Assembly: GCF_018143015.1 (NCBI RefSeq)
Contig: NC_054743.1
Coordinates: 30,963,934-31,027,933, forward strand
Reading direction: 5' to 3'
Source of the DNA: Lytechinus variegatus
Taxonomy: Eukaryota > Echinodermata > Echinoidea > Temnopleuroida > Toxopneustidae
Length of the DNA: 64,000 nucleotides
In this document: positions 34,112-46,413 of the stretch, in pieces
How positions within the stretch are numbered: position 1 is the stretch's first letter
Layout: the number at the start of each line of letters is the position of its first letter
The notes under the pieces: generated by a model
Databases searched by the model: none
Seen by the model: only the letters and a program-made list of their open reading frames with translations
Told to the model about the DNA's origin: nothing
Made by a program: the position numbers and the translations under genes

Positions 34112-34876
34112 TGGTCTACCGATTTATGATCCTTTCACCATCAGTGTCGAATCAAATTCCTGCTTAAGCCTCATGTCGCAGTCAGACAGGCAAAACCGAT
34201 CAGACATATTGATATTGAGTAATAGAAAATTCCGCAATCGTTTCGATCGATCAGGGTTCGGTTTAGGGGATGGGACTGTATTATATAAAATCTAGGGTTG
34301 ATAAATGTCCCAATCGAGAAACACCCACATCTATAGTACTCGAACCAACCACATCATACCATCCCAACCCGGTCATTTACCTCATAAGTTATTAGTTTAG
34401 CCATCACTTATTCGATTGTATATTTTCTTGAAAGAGTGTCACATATCTTTCGTCACCTATAAGATGCCATCTATTAGGTTGTTGATGGAATAAATGCATA
34501 GAGCCAAAGTCGAGACTGCCAGAGCAAGCCTAGAGTAATATCACATACATATATATGTTTGTTCTGAAGACAGTAGCTGAGAAGGGAGATGGGGAGGTAC
34601 AAGAAGGAGGAGGGAATAAAGAAATGAAGACAATTATGGCAAAAAAGTAGAACTAAAATTAAAGTGAAATTGTAGAAAATAGTGAAAAGACAAATTAATC
34701 AAAATGTGGAGAAGAAATGACACTAAGACATCTTTTTGGAATCGTTCAAAGAATTAAATTCAATATGTTTTTTTTAAATCAATCTAAATGTATTAATTTA
34801 TATCACTTTTCATCGAGCCTAGGAGAGAAGACAAGTTGTAAATCGGCAACACACCCATATCCTGCCCAGATCAATA

Positions 34877-34930
34877 GACCAATAGCCACCTTGAGCGTCA
34901 GCGGTACTAGTTACTGTCACGGTGAGTGGT
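34877..34930 (-). CDS. Possible exon, weakly discoidin-like (limits approximate)
   Basis: The open frame extends to about 34965. After an acceptor-like TTCTTTCCACAG it reads TTGDKLPLTVTVTSTADAQG, then GYWSIDLGRIW, before a GTGTGT donor-like site. YWSIDLG recalls the WW-x-VDLG core of F5/8 (discoidin) and fucolectin domains, but the rest of that fold was not found. The exon ends in phase 0. Confidence 0.25.
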
Positions 34931-35559
34931 AATTTGTCTCCTGTCGTCTCTGTGGAAAGAATGCAAACTGTTATGACACGGTTAGTTACCCCAGGAAGAA
35001 AGGGGGTCCTCTGACTGAATACCAACACAGGATAACTTTTGCCATTTATGTCTATTCATTCTAATACACCATGTTGTTGTTGCGTTTCTGTGTTGGTTGA
35101 GTGTGCAGTGCAAACTCTAAGAATTATCGCATTAAGTTCAGAAAAGACTAAACCCTATACGAACTGGTTTGTATTTGTATTTTATTCATTCAATCACAGT
35201 TAAAAAGCCTTCTTTCAGCTAAAAGCTACTTTTTAGCAAGGCCGTGAATAATGCAATATATTACAAAAATGAAGATGCGTTTACAGAAATCATAACAACG
35301 AAAACATAATACAACAAAACATGAAAATGGGGCAACAATTAGCAAAAGCAAACTTGAAGTGAACAAGAATGAAAACTAAAGGAGCGAAATAATATAGTAA
35401 GTAATATCCTATTCATATTTAATGAAAACATCAATAATGATGAATGATCTGTACACAAAAAAGAAAGAAAAAAAAGAGAGAGAACAGAATGGAAAGCCCA
35501 AACGAATGATTATACAAAATTTCGGAGCCTTTTAACCACTGAGTAGTTCAGGGCCGTAT

Positions 35560-35990
35560 TTGGGAAAATTGACCTTAAACAGGTAAATTGACAATTCGTC
35601 TACTGCTAATTCGATAAACCACCACATGGTCAACATTCATTTAATCCACCATTCGGTCCAATCATCACTTTGTCGAATCACCATTTCGTCTGACCATATC
35701 GTCTCATTACCATGTGGTCTAATATCCCTTTCATGTTTGCACAATTAACACTTAGTCTAATGCAATTAGACCAAATGGTATATAGACTTAATGGCTATTG
35801 GACCTACTGGTTATTATGCAAAATGGTGATTTGACGAGTTGGCAATATTTCATGTGGATGGTGGACGAATGATGGTAGGAACAATTATAGTAGAAGAGTT
35901 GGCGATTGGATGAATTGACCATTGTTGACATTATACGAATTGGAAATAAACCGTTGGGTAAAATGTAAGTGGAAAAGTTCAAGCGACCGA
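35560..35990. repeat. Degenerate palindrome built of TTCGTCTAAT / ACCATTTGGTC words
   Basis: The first half repeats short words such as ACCATTTCGTCTGACCA, AATTCGTCTA and CATGTGGTCTAAT. The second half holds their complements (AGACCAAATGGT, GACGAGTTGG, GGTGGACGAATGATGG). The centre is near 35770-35790. It has no coding sense. Confidence 0.65.
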
Positions 35991-35999
35991 GCTAAAAAT

Positions 36000-37290
36000 A
36001 AGGTTTGTAAATTAATTAGTGCGATTGCCTCGCTGTCCTAGAGTTTTTAGTTCATACGACTTTCTGATGACTATTACTGAAGGTCAAATCTGATCTGATT
36101 TGAGAACGAAGAAAGCGAGAAACACTTATTCGTCCAATAGCAGGTGTATCATATGCCAATAATTGAGTAAGAAAATGATTGCCTCTAAGTCAAAACTTCT
36201 CTTCTCTATTCAATAAATCAACCTGATAAATGATCGTCGGAACCAGGAGTTATTTAATTTCTTTTTTGTACTTTTATTTGGGTTTATTCGATGGAGGGGG
36301 TGGTCTCCTGTTGAGAATTTAAGACGATTAGCGTTTTCTTCAAAATACAGGCATGGCAGATAATCTTAATCTTTCAAAGTGCATATTAAATATTTTGATT
36401 TGATAAAGGGACAATGTTTACTATAGGTTGTTTTCTATCATCGGATGGTATCGCAGATGGTCCATACATATAAGTGGACGATTCAACCATTCATGCAAAA
36501 AACCCATAGTTTATATTTGACTTCTATGTGATGTGTGGTTATGCTTCGTAATGAGTTATTCGATTGCTATCGAGCGACTTTATTAGTTTATCTAAAATTA
36601 TACACCCTTCATTGTCTTACTCAATCGCAGACACTTCATTCACTGAAATTTGATTATGGAGTTCCGCATCAATAGAGAGGAAAGATGTAACGTATCGATT
36701 TGATGCTGCAGTAAAGCATTTAATTCTATATGACCCCAACATAATGTAATGTTGATAAATCTTATTTATGCAAAATATGATGAATGGTCAAATCTGTGCT
36801 ATCAAGCCAAAATCTTAGTCTTGGGATAGAAATTAAAGAATATTATATGTATATCATACAGAGGGTAATTAAGAATGGTTGTTGAGTGTTTTAGAGGAGA
36901 GGGAAGAGCATGGAGAGAGATAAAAGTAGAGAATTAGAGGGAGGGGAGAGAAGGGAGGGGGGGGGGATGAATATGAACCTGGGGGGAGAAAGAGAGTGAG
37001 ATAGACAGGATGTGCAAATGTGAGTTTATAATGTCGTACATCTGGGGACATTTTCTTATACTCTACCCATCTAATGCGGACGTCCTAGAACCGGAGTCAT
37101 CACCGGCCCAGATAACTATGCCAATAAATTCCTCAATTCAATTTCAATTCAAATAGTCTCATATAGTCAGTAAATGATTTGTAAAAAAAATGTTTGGGTC
37201 AAATAGACACAAATTATGTATGTGTGTGTGTTTAGGCCGGTAGGAAGTCTCCCGGCGTGTGAGCGAACTATTAACTATGCTCACACATTT
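36000..37290. other. Intergenic, no gene seen
   Basis: AT-rich; a G-rich purine tract lies at about 36893-36995 and a short TG run near 37220. No exon signal was found. Confidence 0.4.
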
Positions 37291-37295
37291 CTCCC

Positions 37296-38071
37296 AAAAT
37301 TAGGCATGTTAGGCATTTCAGGGCTCCGTCGCACCAAATTACTCACTTTTTTTCTTTAATGAGTTATATTAAGAGATAAATATAATTGTTTAAAAAGAAA
37401 ACAATGAGTGCATTTAGATTTTCAATATCCCTTCCCCATCAAACGATACTAAAATTCACAAATATGGTATGTGGGCTATCAGATTAATTTGTATGAGGTC
37501 GTAGACACACGTATCCACTATGGCGATTAATGATTAGCGAGTCTTGTGATTTCAAATTACAAGACTGCGTTAGGGTGTGTGTGTGGGTGGGTGTTGTGTG
37601 TATGTGTATGGGTGAGATGGAGATAGATGGATAATACAAGGTAAGCGAAGAAAAGGATGCAATAACTGGAGATACCAGCAGAAATGCTAATCAAGGGCTG
37701 TTCATGTCTTTTTTTTAAGCGTTTGCAGATCATGCCAATGTATGACAAAAACTTCATAGCGTTTCTTGCATTCTGGAAAATTGTGATTTTACGAATTGAT
37801 TTTGATGTTATACCGTTCTAGGGTTGTTCTCTTCACATAAAATGCGCGTCATCCAGAAATATGCCGATTGACGAAACTTTAATCTGATAGCCCACATACC
37901 ATATTTGTGAATTTCAGTATCGTTTGATGGGGAAGGGATATTGAAAAATTAAATGCACTCATTGTTTTCTTTTAAACAATTATATTTATCTCTTAATTAA
38001 CTAATTAAAGAAAGAATAAGTGTGTAATTTGGTGCGACGGAGCCCTGAAATGCCTAACATGCCTAATTTTG
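37296..38071. mobile_element. Foldback element with arms of about 190 bp
   Basis: The left arm 37296-37486 and right arm 37880-38071 match closely along their length: AAAATTAGGCATGTTAGGCA, GGGCTCCGTCGCACCAAATT, TATTTATCTCTTAA-type sequence, CATTGTTTTC, ATCCCTTCCCCATCAAACGA, CATATTTGTGAATTT, GGGCTATCAGATTA. The loop of about 390 bases contains a TG microsatellite near 37575-37610. Confidence 0.88.
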
Positions 38072-39139
38072 AGCCATGAAATGCATAACACGCCTAATTT
38101 TGATAAATTTATTTTTTTTTCAATGAGGAAACTTGCACCCGTGTCCAAACAAACGGTTCATTGATGTTTCGAGACAAGTCAGGTAGTTTTTTTTCTTCAT
38201 GACCTAACGAAAATGTGACACCTAACAGCATCAAAACGATAAGCGAGAAATAATTTATATTCGCATGTTTCTATGAATTTAGTTGATGTGCCTCACATTA
38301 TCGCAACGAATATCTGATTAAATATCCCCCGCCCGATTTTATGCACCTAGTATGTAAATTATGTTCCACTGTTAATTCAGGTATTTAAACAAAACATTAA
38401 AATAGGTGATGGAATATATGGAAGGGCCATAGGGAAATTTTTAGTATCATATCGAGTGAAATTGTTTTTTGAGAGAGATATTCTTATAAAAAGTCAGAAA
38501 GCGTGAAATCTTTCTCCTCTCTTTAAAGATGATCCTTATGTTATAGGATATGATATTGTAAGTTATCTTTAGCATCGGATGCCGTATCCTCTCGAATGGT
38601 ACAGATGAAAATGTCAATGCTACATTTCAGTTTATTGTAGTGGCAAGAGTTTTTCGATTAAATTCCCAAGGCGATCTGAACCCGCAGTTCATTATTTTCA
38701 TAAGAATCCTGTATCTGTTCATGTTTGCATCTTTTATTTCGAATTCGTCTGCCAGTCCTTGGAACCGCATGGCTGCAACCAAAATACTCTAATTTTTATC
38801 AGGATTCGGAGATTCATCTCAAACGAAAACATTTTACATCGACGTTGTAAGGACAGCCAAGATAAAAGCGAGTTAATACTGCCATACATGCTTTTCAATC
38901 ATCACTTCAACATGTCTGTTCACCTCAACACCAGGGCTAGAATAACTGTAGGGGCACGGTATAGACACTGATGACGACTGGCAAATCGTTCTCAATAACA
39001 GTCAGAGCAAATTAATGTTCCTGACCGACCGAGGCGATTGTCTGACTCCTAAATGGTCTATGATACACGCCGTGCTGCATCTCAAGCGCAAAAAGTACAC
39101 GTTGACTGTTCCGCGTGGTTGAAATAGTTTGATTGTCTT

Positions 39140-39215
39140 CTATAAGCCAATCACAACGCAGCATTAATCATAATTGTTTGCATATTAATTCCCATGGGGT
39201 TAATTAGCCAATCAG
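39140..39215 (+). promoter_or_regulatory. Two CCAAT boxes upstream of the first calponin-type exon
   Basis: GCCAATCA at 39146-39153 and again at 39207-39214, about 250-320 bases before the exon. Function is inferred from position only. Confidence 0.35.
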
Positions 39216-39464
39216 AGAACACCTTTCATTGACCTCCAACGAGGGTGTAATTAGAACTCACAGCTTGCTATTGATCGGGGGCCTCCACGAACCCTAGGAA
39301 GCGTATGCAGAGGAGACACAAGTGTGCGTGTTATTGCGGTCACTCAAGAAAAATCTCATCTTTGTTGTGAAAACAATTAAAAGCACATTCCATAGGGTGT
39401 GTGTGGGAGGGAGTGCGAGAACAAGAGGGGCACTACCAAAAATAGACGACATTCCAAGTGAGCT

Positions 39465-39527
39465 ATGGCGATGTGTATGGCAAACAGGGGCCCCTCCTAT
39501 GGACTTTCACGTGCTATTGCATACAAG
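39465..39527 (+). CDS. Calponin/transgelin-like first exon 1 (canonical NRGPSYGLSR)
   Basis: The frame from the third ATG (39477) gives MANRGPSYGLSRAIAYK, 17 residues like the other variants. An upstream in-frame ATG at 39465 would add MAMC. The peptide is nearly the vertebrate transgelin N-terminus (NRGPxYGLSRExxxK). The donor is AAG/GTAGGT at 39528. As I recall, vertebrate calponin genes also split the coding region just after the lysine that follows this motif, which supports the phase. A longer frame in another register overlaps it and is a shadow. Confidence 0.85.
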
Positions 39528-40439
39528 GTAGGTTCATCATCTCATAATTTGTGCCAATTTTAGATTTTTAATTGACCCTTGACCCATCTTATAGGTGTAA
39601 CGTGACAGCGATAGTCTTGTTAAGATCTAGAACTTCTTTTAGACCCTTGCAATACGATACTTTCTAAAGTGCATGCTCCGAAAAGAAGTTACCATTACAG
39701 CATGGGACAGCAGCGTTAAACGTTCTCGCCTTTCACCACCGAGCTGTCATAATTATCGAATGCTCGAGAACTAGAACGATCTGGAAGTGTTTTTCTGGAA
39801 GAAGGTTGGAAAATGTTCCTTTGACCCCGATAAGGACACGCTTCGATTCACATCAGCCTGGGGCACGCTTCATATCACACCACTTATCGTCGACTCGAGC
39901 AGGGTCGACAGGCTTGAAGTGATACCAATCATGCGATATCTATTGGCTACCCTGGATATAAGAAGAACACTGTGCCTGACAGACCATTCATTATTGTATA
40001 CCAATGATAATATAAACATTCATTATTCTATGAAGCTTTTTGAGACATTTTTAAATGATTATAGATATCTTTGTGAAGTATCAAAGTAATTCGTACCATC
40101 CCTCAATTAGTTGATAACCTCTTGCCTGATCTTATTGACGATTACAAGATTTGTTTTGCATCAGACTAGATAATCCCACAGTAACTTTGAAAATGTGGAA
40201 AATAATGGATTAGAACGTATGTATGCATTCTAGAGTGATAATGCATTATGATAGAGCCAATAAGAATGAGAATATCACAATCACACACTGATATCTAGAA
40301 TATAGTCCTTAATATATTACTGACGTATGATAAAAGAGAAATGCAGCTGAAAATTAATGCATTGCGTGAACCCTTTGATCAGGCGCATTACAGCTTCTAC
40401 AACGGTACTCACGCCAGCCAGCACAAATATGGCTTCCAA

Positions 40440-40610
40440 GACATTTGCTCCGGCGATAATTGGTCCGCTATAACTTCCACACGCAAATGGAATCACCAAC
40501 TTCAACCGTGGATTTAAACCTATACCCTATTCTAAACCTAACTCTACTAACATAAACCCCTATATATATAGACGAAATGAAGTTCGGAGCAATTGTCGCC
40601 GGAGGAAATA
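40440..40610. repeat. Repeat with GGAGCAAATGT / GGAGCAATTGTCGCCGGAG
   Basis: GGAGCAATTGTCGCCGGAGG (plus, near 40588) and the inverted ATTATCGCCGGAGCAAATGT (minus, near 40450) form an imperfect inverted repeat around TAGGTTTAG-like words. A minus-strand frame here (40317-40505) is therefore not considered a gene. Confidence 0.5.
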
Positions 40611-42148
40611 TCGTTTCAACCCACCAGCACACACACACACACTCGATACCTCCACACAAACTACAAAGCAATACCCACCATTATATACACACATGCATTC
40701 TCAGCAATTGAAAATCATACATTTCACCCGAATTCCCGAACCTTATTCATTTTGCTTTCTAATGAAGATGTGAAACTATCAAAACTATTTTTTTTAGAAA
40801 GTCTTCCAATTTTTTTTTATGATCACCTTTCACCTACTTGCTATATCTCAGTAGGGAATCTAATTAGAAGTGACATGCTACTTCACATACAATATTTCTG
40901 TAGGCCTGTAATTTTATGTGTGATATATTCACTTTTAAATTGGGCAAAATAAGAATTTTATCATGTAATTAATATTCTTCCCCTCATTTCCCGAACTTAG
41001 ATACAAATGTCGAACATGGATGACGGGATTTTGTCTCGAAACTTAAACAATATTGATATCCTAATGAAAGGCCTCATAATATTTGGACGCCTTTGCAGAC
41101 TGTACTGTTGGTTCTGCAATGCAAATGTCACAGTGCACGCCAGTTTTGTTAAATCAATTACCAGTAGGACAAAGAGTCGAGTGTAAAATATATCAAGTAA
41201 TATTTAAGGGGCGACAGTATTAATGTTATTTTCTTTGAAAATACCTTTTATATAAGCATATATATATATATATATAATACGTGTAAGCAGACTAATAAAG
41301 TAACATCTAAGGTATACAATCCAGTTTAAAGTGAACAATCCTTATTAAACATAACCATGAAAAAAAATTAATAGAGATATATGTTAGGAATATTACTGAA
41401 TGAAAGAGTATACTTTTCGGATATCTGTAAATCAAAACTTGTTAAAGCGCTCACACCCACACATACCTACATCCACGAGGTCTAATTATATTATATCACC
41501 AAAATAACAATAGCTCTTATATGAAGATTCAATTTTCACAGAAATATATAAATATTTCTACACGATATTCACGATAGAATTTTCGATATTTTCCACTGGT
41601 GACCCTTCTTGTGCTGAATGATATCCATACATATATAACTTCATGAGCACCCAGACTAGCGTAAAGTCAAAAAGTACTTGCAATTAATAAAGACAAAACT
41701 TTCTGCCCGAACCCCCGTGAAACAATGGATCAAATGTTTTGGGCCTCGGCACGGTGACCGTGAGAACCCGAGTATTCATCTCGGAATGAATTAGAGAGAT
41801 ATTCTTTGAAAGAACGTTAACATTATTCTTTCATGTCTGCGTGTAAGGGTGTGCGTGTGTGTGTATTTTGTGTGTGTGGGGCGGAGTATCTGCAGTATTT
41901 TAAATTTTAAGTCGGGAAATGTAATGTTAACCATATTTTGAAGTGTGTAAATCCATACACACACTATAAAACTTATTATAAATTACCATTGCACTTTGAT
42001 ATCAGTAATGTTTGGCGATGGTTCACACATCAATCAACATTTGTAGTTAACTAAGAAAGAAAGAATCACTGGTTTAATATGACATTTATTCTGTTGAAAA
42101 TAGGAGAATATTCTGCAGATTAAAGCTTAGGCACATTTAATATCCAGG
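40611..42148. other. Calponin-type intron, no gene seen
   Basis: AT-rich; a short (AT)n run at about 41257-41276 and a TG run near 41845-41877. No exon of a CH domain was found. Confidence 0.4.
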
Positions 42149-42302
42149 TGGACATTTCCTAAAGCTGTTCGAAAGTTAAGAACGACTGGTGGACCTTTCT
42201 TACGCACTTATCCATCGCCAATGAATACACCACTTGCCACAAGAAAGGATCACCAGTCGTTCTTAGAGTCACTCGTAACTCACGAACAGCTTTATGAAAC
42301 AT
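42149..42302. mobile_element. MITE family A, copy 2
   Basis: The left end GGACATTTCCTAAAGCTGTT and the right end AACAGCTTTATGAAACATC are inverted. It shares ATCGCCAATGAAT and CCACAAGAAAGGATCACCAG with copy 1 at 19340-19500. Confidence 0.85.
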
Positions 42303-42919
42303 CAAACAGGTCAGGTAACCCAATAGACAAGTATTCTCCCATCTCATGGTGTTCTGCTTAGGATTATTGCTTGCAGACGCTCACACCCTCACGCCCGCTC
42401 CCACGCACATCCTTGCGCGCACACTTCAGCATCTACTTTACAACGTCTAATTAGCCTGCAGGCACAGACCTTGGTTTTTGCAATTCGCATTGTACATAAC
42501 GCAGAGTCTGAAGTAGTGAGTCTAGATTCACTATGTACTGCTGCTGGCTCTACGATATTTATTATTTGAAACAGAGATGTTGACGTCTAGTCTTCACTGT
42601 AGACATGGTATAATATTGGTTATAGTGTGAAATATGAGTCTGTGCTTATAGAGACAACTGTCTACTTTCGACAGGAGCGTACTCAACAAGTAGTTTGTTA
42701 AACGACACAACATATACTGGAATATGATATTACAACCCCTAATTAAGTAAGCAACATAAAGGGCCACACACTGTAAATGTTTAGACACACGTACTCTACA
42801 CATTGTTAGCGCATGATGTCATGAGCATTATAGGTAAGCATTCATTGTGGGTGACCCAAATATCTCCTCAGCTTACCAGGCTAAAACGTTTCACAATGTA
42901 ATCCATTAACTTTCCTATT

Positions 42920-43205
42920 CAGTGGCATGATGGGCCAAAAATTTGTAAGGGCTTTATATGGCGTATCGGGCAATTTATTTTAAAAGTTACGAGTGAGCGA
43001 AGCGAGTGAGCATATATTTTGACATTTGTATTTCAAATTTCCAATTTTGTGATAGCTTTCGACATAATATTCAGAGTTCTTTCTTTCCTTTCTTATTGTT
43101 CTCTTATTTCTTGGTCGTGAAAAACTGAGGGGGGGGGGTGCAAACGCCCCTAAGGCCCCCAATCTGTTCGCGTAACTGTTCCTCCTACAAAATAACGAGG
43201 CCTAC
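42920..43205. repeat. Probable MITE containing GAGCGAAGCGAG
   Basis: It begins TTCAGTGGCATGATGG, has GTGAGCGAAGCGAGTGAG at about 42991-43009 and a G-run segment near 43129 followed by CAAACGCCCC. It resembles CAGTGGC-ended elements. Ends are approximate. Confidence 0.45.
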
Positions 43206-44460
43206 GAGTTAAAATGTCAATAATATACAATCCAATCATTTTTTTTCTTAACTTCTTTATTTCACATCTTAAAATTCAAACAAAATATAAGATTTATATG
43301 ATTAATTCAAAGACCAACAAGACTGAAAATATGGTCTCCAAGTCAAGGGCATCACCCTTTTATTGTAATTTGTAAAAGATTAAAACCTGAAAATCTGCTT
43401 GGCTTTTATCTTTTCGAAATTAATGGCGAAATCGTTATAATGTGATTTCTTAAATTCAATGTAATAATGTAGTTTCTTAAATGTTTGTATTTATTCGCTA
43501 GTAGTCACTGCGAACACTATAGAAACAAAATATCATACTTCATATGTTTATATACATCCATTATGAATAATAGTATACAAACTGAAAATGATATAGAGTA
43601 ACCAGGTCAATTGAATTATAAGGAGCTGAAAAACAATTTTAATACAAATTGATCATGCAGGTGTAAGGGGATGATTAATAATCTTGCTCTGGGCAGTTAA
43701 TCAAAGTATCTGAACGAATTCCCAGTTTGTACATTTCGACTAACATATAACTTTATCATGGTCTTTGTGAGAAAGTTGAAAACAGTATGAATAATCATGT
43801 TTATAAAGCGAATAAATACGCTATAAGACACGTGACATGTAGATTGGCCCCAATTTACAAAAGTACTATTATAGTAGCATTGTCATCAAATGGTAACTTT
43901 GAAAAATAATCTTCAGTTTGTTTGGAATTTATGTATAGTTTCTATATTTTGTTTGGAATTTTATGTACAGTTACCATAATAATTAATGACTGCAAAGTTG
44001 CCATAAAATCAACGTTATGTCCAACGGCGCAATGATAATTTGCGTTCATTAGATTTTAGTTTTAGATATTATAATCATTCCTGAAACATATCGGAAGTAG
44101 GTTTTTGGAGGATTTCCGAATAATTAAAATGTATTCATTTTAAATATAAACATTTCACACCAAAATTTTAAATTAAAATAGCATGACATTAACAAAGTTA
44201 TTTGACTAAAATAACTTAACCTTGTGTAAAAACTACTATTGATCCTACAAGTTTTGAATAAGCACATCATAGCCAATTTTTTCATTATTCAAGGTTCTTA
44301 TGTGCAACCACAGCAGTTACCGCAATGTGTGCTTACTCAACAATATCATACGATTCCTCTTGTGTTTCACGAAACAATTAACAATGCCCCTTTGTAGCAA
44401 AATCTGAGTATGCTACCTCTGAATCCATTTTCAGATTTAAGAGAGCTTATTAACGACTGT
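43206..44460. other. Calponin-type intron, no gene seen
   Basis: AT-rich with a local direct repeat (TTGTTTGGAATTTATGTA near 43919 and 43950). No exon signal. Confidence 0.4.
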
Positions 44461-44588
44461 TATTCCCCCCCCCCAGAAAAGAAGTTCGTCGAGTGGAAAA
44501 CATGACAAGTGTCAATACCTGCCTAGTGAAAAACATTAAACAAAGGCTCCATTTTAACATTCAAACATTGAACAGAAAACAACTTTAT

Positions 44589-44821
44589 CGTCGGCCTTAT
44601 GCCAAAAGGGCCTTAACTGCTTTTGTTCATTCCGAGATAATGGCGTTTATAAAGGTTTTGGCCTCTCTAATAATCAAAAGTTTGTGGTCGTTTTTTGCTT
44701 TTGAAGCCAATTTCGATAAACGTGTTAAGTTATTAAGTTTTACATGAAATGTGTTAAATTTATTATAAAATATTCAGAACCCCTAAACTCGGGTTAAGGC
44801 CCTTTTGGCATAAGGCCGACG
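44589..44821. mobile_element. MITE with perfect 29-bp terminal inverted repeats
   Basis: CGTCGGCCTTATGCCAAAAG, then GGCCTTAAC, at 44589-44617 is exactly inverted at 44793-44821. TTAT borders both ends, a possible target duplication. The frame crossing it (44493-44747) is not coding. Confidence 0.88.
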
Positions 44822-45349
44822 TTATATAGATATACCACATTTATTCTGACCTTTGACGGAAGAAATATTGTGCTTGGATGCATATCGGGATTGTTTTCAT
44901 TTTTCCCCGTTTACGCCGAAATTATGTAATTGGTTTAAAATTATCCTTACCAAGCCACACTGCCCTAAGCTTTTAGTTACATTTTTTTAATAAATCGCAT
45001 TTTGCTTTTAATGTATTCCAAGAAGTAAAATTATTTTATTTGAAGTTTGGCATAACGTTAGGAATAACAAAATCGTAATTTGGTTTCGCATCAACACCTG
45101 TGGGCGGAGTGAAGTCTAAATCTGCTTCAAGGCGCAGCCGATGATGACGTCATTACGATTTGGAATTGAATTTGGTTTTATTTCTACAGTGTGGCTCGAA
45201 CTCGACTGAAGTTCGACTTGAGTAGTCCTACCACCATCCTGAACTCTGATCGCTAAGATTTCATTGGTTGGAATGTACATATCAAATTTTATTGTAATTT
45301 CTTTAAAAACGATGTTGCAACGAATCGTATAGTATGCACGGGACTTTAG

Positions 45350-45510
45350 GCAGCACCATTAGCTCAGTCGGTAAAGAGCGAGGGGTTCGTATTCCGGTGT
45401 TTCGGGTTCGATTCCCACATGCACTAGTGCACTCTGGTAGGGCATCTAGCTTCGTCACTGGGCCCCTCTGGTAGAATCTTCTGTTTCTGTGTACACGCAT
45501 TCTTACTTGT
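45350..45510 (+). repeat. tRNA-derived SINE, copy 2
   Basis: A-box-like TAGCTCAGTCGGTAAAGAG at about 45360 and B box GGGTTCGATTCCC at 45404-45416. The ends do not fold into an acceptor stem; a non-tRNA tail follows. Confidence 0.75.
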
Positions 45511-46344
45511 TTAGCAATAAACCAATCAGGTATGACAAAACACTACCACAAACCTAGTCCACCATCATATTACGAAATAATAACAATACAAAAATCTACC
45601 ATGATGATTATTGAAATATCTAACATTGAGTAGTTCAACATCTTCCTAAGATAAACGTTTCTTCTCTCTTTGCGTGTAAGATTCCCAGATTGTGAATATA
45701 GGAATGAGGTGAAATCTTATTTGAGAACTGGCTGTCCTCTTCGACAGAAATTAGACTTAAATTCCATCTTTGAGTTAAAGTCTATCTGTACTATTTAGCA
45801 TGTGCCACGATCAACACGTAATCAACCCGCTGGAATTCTTTTGGGAAACTTGCCTCCGACTAAAATTTCACACCATCAACATGTTGATTTCATTGAGACA
45901 ATATTAGACACCCTTTCCCCGGTGGAAGCTTATCATGTTATAATTTATTGTAATGAAGACGTTTACTTAATAATTGAAGAGGTGTAATTAACACTTCTGG
46001 TGATATTTGTAGCAGGTCTCGGCCAGGCGGGGTTGGGTAGGAGCAGAGATCCTACACATTTAACTTTCCTCGAATCGGTCACAGCTGATATTCATCATCT
46101 CTCAACATTTTTCTGTCCTAATATTCTACGATCCCGTGCGTGGTTTCGTCATTTCGAACGGAATTTACGTTTCGGTGAGAACGTTTTAAGGATTATTCAC
46201 TCATCAGTATTTGATATATATCTGAGTATTAAGGGGAGAGTGGTGACTTATCTTGGCTAGTAAGTGCAGCGATTTCTGGGAAGGTTTGACATTGGAGATC
46301 GTAATTTGGTTCATTCCTCGTTTCTTAGTCATCTATCTATCAGC

Positions 46345-46413
46345 ATGTCTTATCAAACACAAAGAGCTAACCGCGGTCCGCTACTTGGAATGTGGCGGGC
46401 GATTCACGCGAAG
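46345..46413 (+). CDS. Calponin/transgelin-like first exon 2 (divergent)
   Basis: 23 codons: MSYQTQR followed by ANRGPLLGMWRAIHAK, then AAG/GTAAGC. ANRGP, the G two residues on, R-A-I and the final K align with first exon 1, while SYGLS has become LLGMW. Support is the shared motif, length, phase and donor. It lies about 6.9 kb after exon 1 and 8.6 kb before exon 3. Confidence 0.7.

Noticed and set aside
37600..37640. AAG/GTAAGC at about 37640, tested as a first exon
   Set aside because: The ATG frame stops before the donor and the motif is absent.
40317..40505. Hydrophobic minus-strand frame (GPIIAGANVLEAIFVLAG)
   Set aside because: It looked membrane-like, but it lies in an inverted repeat with GGAGCAATTGTCGCCGGAG words and has no supporting exon structure.
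45350..45430. Possible tRNA gene
   Set aside because: A- and B-box-like words are present but the acceptor stem does not pair and a non-tRNA tail follows; it is called a SINE.
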